A stretch of 5,812 nucleotides of DNA from Rhodospirillaceae bacterium (GTDB lineage Bacteria; Pseudomonadota; Alphaproteobacteria; UBA8366; GCA-2717185), in the NCBI GenBank assembly GCA_018660965.1, contig JABJJH010000190.1, positions 1-5,812 on the forward strand. Reading direction: 5' to 3'. The translations under genes were made by a program, and so were the position numbers. The notes under the pieces were generated by a model. That model saw only the letters and a list, made by a program, of their open reading frames with translations. It made no database searches and was not told the DNA's origin. Shown here piece by piece: positions 1-5,596 of the stretch. Position 1 is the first letter of the stretch. Every line of letters begins with the position of its first letter.

Positions 1-278
1 CCAAGATGGCCGAAATGCAGGAAAACCTCGTCAATGTCGAGATTACCGGCGAGTCTGCGGCTGGCATGGTGACCGTCACGCTAAACGGCAAGGGCGGCAT
101 GGTGCGCGTAAAAGTCGATCCGTCCCTCATCAATCCCGCCGACGCCGAGGTTATGGAGGATCTTATTGTCGCCGCGCATAACGACGCGCGCGCCAAGGTG
201 GACGCGCGGATGCAGGAAGAAACCTCCAAAATGATGGGCGGCATTCAACTGCCGCCCGGCCTGAAGTTGCCGTTTTAG
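1..278 (+). CDS. ybaB: YbaB/EbfC family nucleoid-associated protein, 5' end missing
   Basis: This is the C-terminal part (about 91 residues) of a small DNA-binding protein of the YbaB/EbfC family, which forms dimers and coats DNA. The visible protein carries the family's central region (VTVTLNGKGG, then VKVDPSLINP) and the usual C-terminus ending PPGLKLPF, common in alphaproteobacteria. The reading frame is open to the left edge: the ATG at 6 is preceded in frame by a Lys codon and by the last two bases of a codon. Family members are about 105-110 residues, so roughly 15-20 N-terminal residues lie outside the window, and ATG 6 is an internal methionine of the AKMAEMQ-type helix rather than the true start. 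recR follows 16-25 bp downstream, the arrangement known from many bacteria (dnaX-ybaB-recR), where the genes are co-transcribed. Identity is secure; the exact biological role of the family is still loosely defined. Confidence 0.95.
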   Translation, partial: KMAEMQENLVNVEITGESAAGMVTVTLNGKGGMVRVKVDPSLINPADAEVMEDLIVAAHNDARAKVDARMQEETSKMMGGIQLPPGLKLPF

Positions 279-294
279 CGGATAGACCCGGCAC

Positions 295-888
295 TTGGCG
301 TCCATGACGGAAATTGAACGGCTCATCCGGTTGCTCGCCCGCCTGCCGGGTTTGGGCCCGCGTTCGGCGCGTCGCGCCACGTTACACCTGATCAAGAAAC
401 GCGATACCCTGCTGGAACCGCTGGCCCGGGCGTTGAGCGACGCCGTCCACAACATTCGCACCTGTGGCGCCTGCGGCAATGTCGACACCACCGACCCCTG
501 CGCGATTTGCCGCGATCCTAAACGCGACCCATCGCTGTTATGCGTGGTGGAGGACGTCGCCGATTTGTGGGCCATGGACCGGGCCGACATATTTTCCGGT
601 CGCTTCCATGTTTTGGGCGGCACGTTATCGGCGTTGGACGGCGTCGGGCCGGAAGACTTGACCATCGCCACGCTGATTGAACGCGCGCAAGCAGCCGCCG
701 TCACGGAAGTCATACTGGCGATGAATATGACGGTCGATGGACAAACCACCGCGCATTACATTTCCGAACGTCTAGCCCCAACCGGCGTTCGCATCACGCA
801 ATTGGCGCATGGCGTGCCGGTTGGCGGCGAATTGGATTATCTGGACGACGGCACGCTGTCCGCCGCGTTTCGAGCCCGGCACGAATAG
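295..888 (+). CDS. recR: Recombination mediator protein RecR
   Basis: RecR works with RecO (and RecF) to load RecA onto SSB-coated single-stranded DNA in gap repair. The 197-residue product matches the usual length (about 200). Domains in order: N-terminal helix-hairpin-helix DNA-binding region (about residues 10-30, LPGLGPRSARR); a four-cysteine zinc motif with Cys57, Cys60, Cys69 and Cys72; a Toprim domain from about residue 81 (LLCVVEDVADLWAMDR) to about 175; and the conserved C-terminal signature HGVPVGGELDYLDDGTLSAAF (about 172-192). All key residues are present. The start is uncertain: TTG at 295 has a weak GGAT about 12 bases upstream and gives MASMTEIE, close to the common MA-x-x-EIE start of the family; ATG at 304 is an alternative that loses only three residues and has no visible ribosome binding site. 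It sits directly behind ybaB and is probably co-transcribed with it. A 120-bp gap follows. Confidence 0.96.
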   Translation: MASMTEIERLIRLLARLPGLGPRSARRATLHLIKKRDTLLEPLARALSDAVHNIRTCGACGNVDTTDPCAICRDPKRDPSLLCVVEDVADLWAMDRADIFSGRFHVLGGTLSALDGVGPEDLTIATLIERAQAAAVTEVILAMNMTVDGQTTAHYISERLAPTGVRITQLAHGVPVGGELDYLDDGTLSAAFRARHE

Positions 889-1008
889 CGAAAATCAGGG
901 TGGCGGAAATTGTCTTGCCGTGAAGTCGCCGCATTTTCGTCCTAATTATGTTCAGATAGCGCGATACCTCTTTCGGCCAAACTGTCTATTCCACACAGGA
1001 GACGCCCT
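889..1008. other. Spacer between recR and the DUF4139 gene
   Basis: This is a 120-bp non-coding gap that is visibly more AT-rich in its middle. It contains an inverted repeat, CGAAAAT at 889-895 and ATTTTCG at 933-939, with a second pairing possibility inside it (GCGG 903-906 with CCGC 929-932). There is no T-run after it, so it is not a convincing terminator. A TTGCCG-like box lies at 915-920 and AT-rich DNA at 943-949, but the spacing is poor and I do not call a promoter. The ribosome binding site of the next gene closes the gap. Confidence 0.4.
997..1001 (+). promoter_or_regulatory. Ribosome binding site deciding the TTG start of the DUF4139 gene
   Basis: A perfect AGGAG lies seven bases before the TTG at 1009. 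Because the codon is not ATG, this site is the main reason for choosing that start. It is supported by the signal peptide that begins immediately at this codon. No other in-frame start nearby would keep the signal peptide. Confidence 0.8.
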
Positions 1009-2442
1009 TTGCGAATTCGCTTTATTCCGGTCGCCGCCGCACTCGCCCTGATCCTTCCAGCGGCAATACCAGGAGCGTTTGCGGCTGGCGCCGAAACCAC
1101 GGTCACGCCCGCCGCGCGCACCGCGCTCGGCTTGACCATATACAACGACAATCTCGCCCTCGTTCGCGACGCGCGCCGCGTTTCCCTTAAACCGGGCGCA
1201 ACCGCAATCCGCTTCGAGGATGTAACCAATGGAATCAATCCTTCCAGCGTCTTCATCGAACAATCACCCTCCGGCGCTTTAACAATCCGTGAGGTCAATT
1301 ACGACGCCGACACGCCAAACTGGGACGCTTTGCTCGCCAAATCGGTCGGAAAGACCGTACGCATACGAAGCAAACGGAAAAATAAAAACAAGGCCGCCCT
1401 GACGACCGCAATTCTCCTGGGCGTCTCCGGCAGCCAGGCCCTGGTCGAGATGGACGGGCAAGCGCGCACCGTCTCCAAAAACAGGCTCATCGTCGATTTA
1501 CCGCCGGGACCGCGCCATTTGAACCCGTCACTGGCGATTCTTGGCGATGCCCCAAGCCTTGCTGAAGTCGAGTTGGCGCTGACCTATATGACCAGCGGGT
1601 TGACATGGCGAGCCGATTACGCCGGGCGTCTGAACGCGGATGAAACCTCGCTCGCGTTAACCGGATTCGTGACCTTGTCCAATGCAACGGGTGCGGCGTT
1701 CGACAATGCATCGGTTCGTGTCGTCGCAGGCGCAGTCAACCGGTCAGTTGCTCCCATCCGCGCACGCCGTCAGACCGAGTTGACGACAATGAAGGCCCTC
1801 GGGTCCTCAGGACCACGCGAAGCCAGCATTGCAGACGTCCATGTCATCTCAATCGGCGAAAACCTTGCAATTGGCCCAAATCAAACCAAGCAATTTGCTT
1901 TATTCAAGACGCGCAGCATCCCGATTAAAAAGGAATATCGCCTGGAAAACCACGGCGCGTCCTATAATCGGTCGTATAGAGCGGTTGTGCGGGATCAACC
2001 CGTCATTCGATTGGTCTTCCGAAACGACGCCGCCTCCGGAATGGGGCGAGTACTGCCGTCCGGCGTCATGCGCATTTACGCCACGGGTGACGGCGCGCCG
2101 CTCTTTCTCGGTGAAACGTCGATGACGCATACGCCGCGCGACGAGACTGTCCGGTTAACGACGGGCCGGGCGTTCGAAATCAACGCCAAGCGCCGCCAGA
2201 CTAGTTACAAACGCTCCGGCTTGCCAAAGGGCGTCTTTGAATCCGGTCACGAAATCACGATTCACAACGCGAAGACAAAACCGGTCACCGTCACGGTCGC
2301 CGAACATATTCCGGGCGATTGGAGCATCCTGGAAGAGTCGAAACCGCATGAAAAACCCCAGTCTAATCAGGCGATCTGGAAAATTGACGTGCCGGCGTCA
2401 GGCGAGGTCAAATTGACCTATAGCGTACGCGTACAATTTTAA
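1009..2442 (+). CDS. Exported DUF4139 domain-containing protein, function unknown
   Basis: This is a 477-residue protein with a clear Sec signal peptide: basic MRIR, a hydrophobic stretch to about residue 20, and a likely cleavage after Ala25 (AFA|AG). The mature protein, about 450 residues, should be in the periplasm or cell envelope. I see no cysteine, so it is not a lipoprotein and has no disulfides. The N-terminal part (about 40-165) has the family opening LTIYNDNLALVRDAR and a lysine/arginine-rich segment (about 120-128). The DUF4139 part (about 185-477) shows LTYMTSGLTWRADYAGRL, a G-F-V-T-L-S-N-A-T-G stretch, VVAGAVNR, the N-Q-T-K-Q-F-A-L-F segment and the C-terminal beta-rich DWSILEE...W-x-I-D-V-P region. 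These are the recurring motifs of COG5316-like proteins, whose function is unknown. The protein is mostly beta-type in appearance. It uses a TTG start with a strong ribosome binding site. It stands alone between recR and def with 120-bp gaps, so its link to either neighbour is not evident. Family assignment is from memory of motifs, not a search. Confidence 0.85.
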   Translation: MRIRFIPVAAALALILPAAIPGAFAAGAETTVTPAARTALGLTIYNDNLALVRDARRVSLKPGATAIRFEDVTNGINPSSVFIEQSPSGALTIREVNYDADTPNWDALLAKSVGKTVRIRSKRKNKNKAALTTAILLGVSGSQALVEMDGQARTVSKNRLIVDLPPGPRHLNPSLAILGDAPSLAEVELALTYMTSGLTWRADYAGRLNADETSLALTGFVTLSNATGAAFDNASVRVVAGAVNRSVAPIRARRQTELTTMKALGSSGPREASIADVHVISIGENLAIGPNQTKQFALFKTRSIPIKKEYRLENHGASYNRSYRAVVRDQPVIRLVFRNDAASGMGRVLPSGVMRIYATGDGAPLFLGETSMTHTPRDETVRLTTGRAFEINAKRRQTSYKRSGLPKGVFESGHEITIHNAKTKPVTVTVAEHIPGDWSILEESKPHEKPQSNQAIWKIDVPASGEVKLTYSVRVQF

Positions 2443-2486
2443 ATTCCCCATCGCGGCAAACGATTGGCTATTTTCGAACGCTCGTC

Positions 2487-2515
2487 TTGACGCACGGGCC
2501 TTTCACCCATAGTTA
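2487..2515 (+). promoter_or_regulatory. Candidate sigma-70 type promoter for def-fmt-truA
   Basis: A -35 box TTGACG (2487-2492) matches the consensus at five of six positions. The -10 is much weaker: at 17 bp spacing the hexamer is TAGTTA (2510-2515), and an alternative CATAGT (2508-2513) fits better by sequence but at only 15 bp spacing. Transcription would begin near 2520, giving a leader of about 40 nt before def. The assignment rests mainly on the good -35 box, the position ahead of a gene group, and the gap behind an unrelated gene. Confidence 0.35.
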
Positions 2516-2530
2516 CTGTGTTCGCACAGG

Positions 2531-2550
2531 GATAATATCGACCGATTATC
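2531..2550 (+). promoter_or_regulatory. Inverted repeat abutting the def ribosome binding site
   Basis: GATAAT (2531-2536) and ATTATC (2545-2550) are perfect reverse complements around an 8-base loop. The right arm ends at the base before GAGGAA (2551-2556), the ribosome binding site of def. In RNA this would be a weak AU-rich stem next to the site of ribosome entry; in DNA it could be an operator half-site pair. Any regulatory role is inference. Confidence 0.35.
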
Positions 2551-2556
2551 GAGGAA
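2551..2556 (+). promoter_or_regulatory. Ribosome binding site of def, supports GTG start
   Basis: GAGGAA lies six bases ahead of the GTG at 2563. It fixes this non-ATG start, which gives the M-A-V-R-P-I-I-I start typical of peptide deformylases. Confidence 0.75.
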
Positions 2557-2562
2557 ATAACC

Positions 2563-3090
2563 GTGGCCGTACGCCCCATCATCATAGCGCCCGACCCCCG
2601 GCTGAAGATCAAATGCGCGCCGGTGCGGGTTGTGGACGACGAAATCGCCGAATTGATGGCTGATTTGCTGGAAACCATGTATCACGCGCCCGGCATTGGA
2701 CTGGCGGCGCCACAAATCGGCGCCGCGATGCGAGTCATCGTCGTCGATTCCGCGCGCAAGGAAGAAGAGCCCCAGCCGTTAAAAATGGCTAATCCGGAAC
2801 TTGTGTCCGCGTCCAAGGAACTCTGGGCCTACGAAGAAGGCTGCCTGTCCCTGCCCGAACATTACGCCGAAGTAGAACGCCCGGCGCGAATTTGCGTCAA
2901 ATATATCGACGAAACCAATACGGCGCGTGAAATTGAGGCCGAAGAACTTGTAGCGACCTGCATCCTGCACGAGATGGACCATCTGGACGGTACGCTTTTC
3001 GTGGATCATATTTCCGCCCTTAAACGGAATATGATCCTGCGGAAGCTGGTGAAGACGAAAAAACTGAAACAACAAGACGCCGCCGCCTGA
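2563..3090 (+). CDS. def: Peptide deformylase
   Basis: This cytoplasmic metalloenzyme removes the formyl group from the N-terminal formylmethionine of nascent proteins. The 175-residue product has the three family motifs intact: GIGLAAPQ (44-51) with the catalytic-site Gln51, EGCLSLP (92-98) with metal ligand Cys94, and HEMDH (136-140) with metal ligands His136 and His140 and catalytic Glu137. The third motif reads HEMDHLDG, a common variant of HEIDHLDG. The C-terminal tail (about 155-175) is basic, rich in Lys, then ends QQDAAA, as in many proteobacterial type I enzymes. The GTG start is supported by GAGGAA six bases upstream. It is the first gene of a def-fmt-truA group; Def undoes what Fmt does, and the pairing of the two genes is widely conserved. 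Confidence 0.97.
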   Translation: MAVRPIIIAPDPRLKIKCAPVRVVDDEIAELMADLLETMYHAPGIGLAAPQIGAAMRVIVVDSARKEEEPQPLKMANPELVSASKELWAYEEGCLSLPEHYAEVERPARICVKYIDETNTAREIEAEELVATCILHEMDHLDGTLFVDHISALKRNMILRKLVKTKKLKQQDAAA

Positions 3091-3140
3091 TATCCTGACG
3101 GCCCTGTATCCAGACGAAATGGGTATCCAGACCGAAATGG
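3091..3140. repeat. Degenerate tandem repeat in the def-fmt spacer
   Basis: Three adjacent units each start TATCC: 3091-3106 (TATCCTGACGGCCCTG), 3107-3123 (TATCCAGACGAAATGGG) and 3124-3140 (TATCCAGACCGAAATGG). The last two are nearly identical, differing by one inserted C; the first shares only the TATCC-GACG core. The array begins at the base after the def stop codon and fills most of the 75-bp spacer. The two good copies look like a small tandem duplication; the first may be an older copy or chance. No function can be read from it. Confidence 0.6.
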
Positions 3141-3165
3141 CGTTTAAACCAACTTGGTGAGCCCC

Positions 3166-4083
3166 ATGCGCATTGCCTATATGGGCACGCCCGATTTCGC
3201 GTTGCCGGCGCTTGGCGCGCTGATCGACGCGGGCCATGATATCGTTTGCGTCTACGCCCAACCGCCCCGCCCCGCGGGTCGCGGCCAAAAGGAACGGCTT
3301 AGCCCTGTCCACGCATTCGCGGAATCCAAAGGCTTGTCCGTCCGCACACCCAAAACCCTTAAAGACCCGGCCATTCAACAGGCTTTCACCGATTTGCGCC
3401 TGGATGCGGCGGTGGTGACCGCGTATGGGCTGCTGCTGCCTTCGTCAATCTTGACGGCGCCACGTCTGGGATGCCTCAACATTCATGCTTCCCTGTTGCC
3501 GCGCTGGCGCGGAGCCGCCCCCATCCAGCGCGCGATCGAGGCGGGCGATTCCGAAACCGGGGTCACCATCATGCAAATGGATGAAGGCCTGGACACCGGC
3601 GCAATTCTGAACGTCCGGACCCTGCCCATCGCCGATGACGCGACCGCCGCCGATTTACACGACGCGCTGGCCAACCTCGGGGCGGCGATGATCGTCTCCA
3701 CCCTGTCCGGGCTGGCCGACGGATCGCTGACCGCGCGCCCGCAACCAGCTGCCGGGACGACTTATGCGAAAAAAATTGACAAGGGCGACGGTCGTCTCGA
3801 CTGGACCAAACCCGCGCGCGCGCTCGACCGCGCCATCCGGGCGTTCACGCCCTGGCCCGGCGCCTGGTTCACCCATGACGGGGCGCGCATAAAAATCCTG
3901 CACGCCGTTCCTCTTGATAGCGCTAAAGGCTCCCCCGGCGAAGCTGTTGACGACACACTCACGATCGCCTGCGGCGACGGGGCGCTACGGTTGTTGCGCG
4001 TGCAACGGGAAGGCCGGAAACCCGCCGTCGCCGAAGATTTTCTGCGCGGATACCCAATCCCAAAGGGAACGGTTTTAACATGA
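3166..4083 (+). CDS. fmt: Methionyl-tRNA formyltransferase
   Basis: The enzyme transfers a formyl group from 10-formyltetrahydrofolate to initiator Met-tRNA, enabling bacterial translation initiation. From ATG 3166 the product is 305 residues, close to the usual 305-320. It starts MRIAYMGTPDFALPAL, the standard family start. The formyltransferase domain (about 1-190) has the catalytic trio Asn105, His107 and Asp143 in LNIHASLLPRWRGAAPIQ and MDEGLDTG. A linker with YAKKIDKGDGRLDW (200-213) leads to the C-terminal tRNA-binding domain (about 205-305). A longer frame from TTG 3154 or GTG 3157 exists but adds MVSP before the conserved start, and those codons overlap the GGTGA (3156-3160) that serves as ribosome binding site for ATG 3166. 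The stop codon overlaps the truA start as ATGA (4080-4083), which suggests translational coupling. def lies 75 bp upstream. Confidence 0.97.
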   Translation: MRIAYMGTPDFALPALGALIDAGHDIVCVYAQPPRPAGRGQKERLSPVHAFAESKGLSVRTPKTLKDPAIQQAFTDLRLDAAVVTAYGLLLPSSILTAPRLGCLNIHASLLPRWRGAAPIQRAIEAGDSETGVTIMQMDEGLDTGAILNVRTLPIADDATAADLHDALANLGAAMIVSTLSGLADGSLTARPQPAAGTTYAKKIDKGDGRLDWTKPARALDRAIRAFTPWPGAWFTHDGARIKILHAVPLDSAKGSPGEAVDDTLTIACGDGALRLLRVQREGRKPAVAEDFLRGYPIPKGTVLT

Positions 4084-4886
4084 CCCCGCCGAACATGACG
4101 CGCTGGCGCATCACGGTGGAGTATGACGGCGGCGCCTTCGTTGGCTGGCAACGGCAGGAAAATGGCTGGTCGGCGCAGGCCGCGCTGGAAGACGCGATTT
4201 TAAAGTTCTCGCAGGAAATCGTCACCCTGTTTGGCGCAGGACGCACCGATTCCGGGGTGCATGCGCTTGGTCAGGTAGCGCATTTCGACCTGGCCAAGGA
4301 AACCCGTGCGGACACCGTTCGCGACGCCCTGAACCATCATATGCGCGGCGACCCTATTTCGGTCGTGGACGTCGTTGAGGCGGCGCCGGATTTCCACGCC
4401 CGTTTTTCCGCAACGACACGGCGTTACCTGTACCGAATTCTAAACCGGCGCGCCGCCCCGGCGATGGACCGGGACCGGGTGTGGCATGTGGCCAGGCCAT
4501 TAGATGTGGACGCCATGCATGACGCCGCCCAGCGGCTGATCGGGAAACACGATTTCACCAGCTTCCGCGCGTCCCATTGCCAGGCGCTATCGCCCGTGAA
4601 GACGCTGGATCATTTGTCGGCCAGCCGCGCGGGCGAGGAAATTCACATCCGCGCCATCGCGCGGTCCTTCCTGCACCATCAGGTGCGCAATTTTGTCGGC
4701 ACGCTGGTTTTTGTCGGGGAGGGAAAGTGGAACGCCGGTGATGTGACCCGCGCGCTGGAAGCCCGCGACCGGGCGCAAGCGGGCCCAACCGCCCCACCCC
4801 AGGGCTTGTACCTTACCGGGGTCGATTACGAGTCTTCTTCCGATTCCGTGTCTGAATCAGCCGCCGTTTCGCGCAACGACACATAG
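4080..4886 (+). CDS. truA: tRNA pseudouridine(38-40) synthase TruA with C-terminal extension
   Basis: TruA converts uridines 38, 39 and 40 of the tRNA anticodon arm to pseudouridine. The catalytic aspartate is Asp57 in GAGRTDSGVHALGQVAHF (52-69). The conserved Tyr116 region (RRYLYRI), the FTSFRASHC segment (159-167) and the RSFLHHQVRN-VG segment (195-207) follow in the expected order. The conserved core ends near residue 250 (GLYLTGVDY), where many TruA proteins stop. Here 18 more residues follow, rich in serine and acidic residues (ESSSDSVSES...), for 268 in total. This tail is encoded entirely in the region overlapping the opposite-strand gene at 4826-5014. The start ATG 4080 overlaps the fmt stop; AAGGGA at 4063-4068 lies about 11 bases upstream. 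ATG 4095, giving MTRWRITVEYDG, is an alternative without its own clear ribosome binding site. Confidence 0.96.
   Translation: MTPPNMTRWRITVEYDGGAFVGWQRQENGWSAQAALEDAILKFSQEIVTLFGAGRTDSGVHALGQVAHFDLAKETRADTVRDALNHHMRGDPISVVDVVEAAPDFHARFSATTRRYLYRILNRRAAPAMDRDRVWHVARPLDVDAMHDAAQRLIGKHDFTSFRASHCQALSPVKTLDHLSASRAGEEIHIRAIARSFLHHQVRNFVGTLVFVGEGKWNAGDVTRALEARDRAQAGPTAPPQGLYLTGVDYESSSDSVSESAAVSRNDT
4826..4886. other. Convergent overlap of truA and the 62-residue membrane protein gene
   Basis: The two genes share 61 bp tail to tail. On the plus strand this DNA encodes TruA residues from about Tyr250 to the end, which is the Ser/Asp/Glu-rich extension. On the minus strand it encodes residues from about 43 to 62, the end of the second membrane segment and the acidic tail. 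No intergenic terminator can exist between the genes, so transcripts from both operons must overlap unless terminators lie inside the coding regions. Confidence 0.75.
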
Positions 4887-5014
4887 GCGATGTAGGCGAC
4901 AAAGCCGACGCCCGCCAACACGAACGCCGCGACTATCCCGAAAGCGCGCTCGGCGACGATCAGCAGCGCCAACGCAACTCCCGTCAACAGCACCCGTTTC
5001 AGCAAGTCCATCAT
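4826..5014 (-). CDS. Small two-pass membrane protein with acidic tail, function unknown
   Basis: This 62-residue protein has two hydrophobic stretches, about 8-20 and 25-46, separated by a short AERA turn, and a highly acidic C-terminus (DSDTESEEDS, 53-62). A basic N-terminal segment (LLKR) precedes the first stretch. I do not recognise a family. It starts with two consecutive ATG codons (5014 or 5011), nine bases after the stop of the upstream membrane-protein gene; the only ribosome-binding-like sequence is GGA at the end of that gene, about 12 bases away. The close spacing and shared membrane character suggest the two proteins are made together. The last 61 bp overlap the 3' end of truA head-on. 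That it is a real gene rests on its hydrophobic pattern, charge distribution and operon position; comparison with relatives would settle it. Confidence 0.7.
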   Translation of the reverse strand: MMDLLKRVLLTGVALALLIVAERAFGIVAAFVLAGVGFVAYIAYVSLRETAADSDTESEEDS

Positions 5015-5023
5015 GGTGGTGGT

Positions 5024-5596
5024 TCATCCGTGCATCAGGTTGAAGCTGACCGCGCGAATGATCTGGCCCAGTAAAAATTCCGCACCGACAAACGCAATCG
5101 GCAGCGACCCGGTGATATCCAGACCAATTTTGGCGATAAACCACTGATACCACAAAAGAATTATCAAAGACGCGAAGCTTATCAACCCCAACATGCCTTC
5201 CGGCACGACGCCTGAAAACCGCAGCAGCATGATCGCCACATAAATGCCGATCTGGATCGCCGCCGACCAGTTATAGGCCACGATATAACGGATGAACTTC
5301 TCTTCCCGGTCGATGACCGGCGCGGCGTAGGACACCAGCAGCGGCCATGCGGCCCAGCCGATCACGTAGGCCGACCCCTCCACCATGAAAATCCGCATGA
5401 TCCCGGCGTCTTCGTAATACGGCGTGGGCGAAAACGCGAGCAGCAGGACATAACCCGGCAGGACCAGAACCGCGCAAAAGAATGACTTCCAGAACCCCTC
5501 ATGGGAATCGTCGAGCCATTCAACGCCCTTGGGATCGCGAAGCAGAAGCCGCCACACGCCGTACAACGACAGCTGGACTTCACGCTTCGATATCAT
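5024..5596 (-). CDS. Multi-pass inner-membrane protein, function unknown
   Basis: This is a 190-residue integral membrane protein. A cytosolic-looking N-terminus (MISKREVQLSLYGVWRLLLRDPKGVEWLDDS) is followed by hydrophobic segments at about 36-55, 72-94, 104-125, 134-153 and a weaker one at 162-182, so four to five passes. The layout of a short polar N-terminus with W-R-L-L-L-x-D and then a bundle of helices is reminiscent of Yip1-like membrane proteins, but I cannot assign it to that family from sequence reading alone. No catalytic motif is visible. The ATG at 5596 overlaps the dapE stop as ATGA (5593-5596), implying translation coupled to dapE; the 62-residue membrane protein follows after nine bases. 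The three genes form one minus-strand operon. It may act in the envelope, but no function can be given. Confidence 0.82.
   Translation of the reverse strand: MISKREVQLSLYGVWRLLLRDPKGVEWLDDSHEGFWKSFFCAVLVLPGYVLLLAFSPTPYYEDAGIMRIFMVEGSAYVIGWAAWPLLVSYAAPVIDREEKFIRYIVAYNWSAAIQIGIYVAIMLLRFSGVVPEGMLGLISFASLIILLWYQWFIAKIGLDITGSLPIAFVGAEFLLGQIIRAVSFNLMHG

Larger units (their letters stand above)
2443..2562. other. Spacer between the DUF4139 gene and def
   Basis: This 120-bp gap holds a candidate promoter, two short inverted repeats (2516-2529 and 2531-2550) and the ribosome binding site of def. No terminator with a T-run is seen after the DUF4139 stop codon, so read-through from upstream into def is possible. 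No small coding region is convincing here. Confidence 0.5.

Noticed and set aside
81..749. 222-codon open frame on the minus strand
   Set aside because: It lies wholly antisense to ybaB and recR, both with full family motifs, and its protein is a low-complexity Arg/Ser-rich translation with no recognisable domain.
809..1051. 80-codon plus-strand frame bridging recR and the DUF4139 gene
   Set aside because: It overlaps the conserved recR C-terminus and the DUF4139 start in another frame; the sequence has no domain and no ribosome binding site.
942..1298. Minus-strand frames of 103 and 118 codons over the recR-DUF4139 gap
   Set aside because: They run antisense through the signal-peptide region of the DUF4139 gene, have Arg/Gly/Ala-rich sequence and no ribosome binding site or motif.
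1802..1814. Palindrome GGTCC-TCA-GGACC inside the DUF4139 gene
   Set aside because: Short, inside a coding region, encodes a Gly/Ser/Pro linker; no reason to think it is a regulatory site.
2516..2529. CTGTG-TTCG-CACAG as a terminator of the DUF4139 gene
   Set aside because: Only a 5-bp stem and no T-run follows; position next to def fits a leader element better than a terminator.
3154..3165. TTG or GTG as start of fmt
   Set aside because: They add MVSP before the conserved MRIAYMGTPDF start and overlap the GGTGA that best serves as ribosome binding site for ATG 3166.
2779..3378. 199-codon open frame on the minus strand
   Set aside because: Antisense to def and fmt and crossing the repeat-containing spacer between them; no family features. 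GC-rich antisense frames of this size are expected by chance.
4884..4900. TAGGCGA direct repeat
   Set aside because: It is explained by the repeated Ala-Tyr codons in the second membrane segment of the 62-residue protein.
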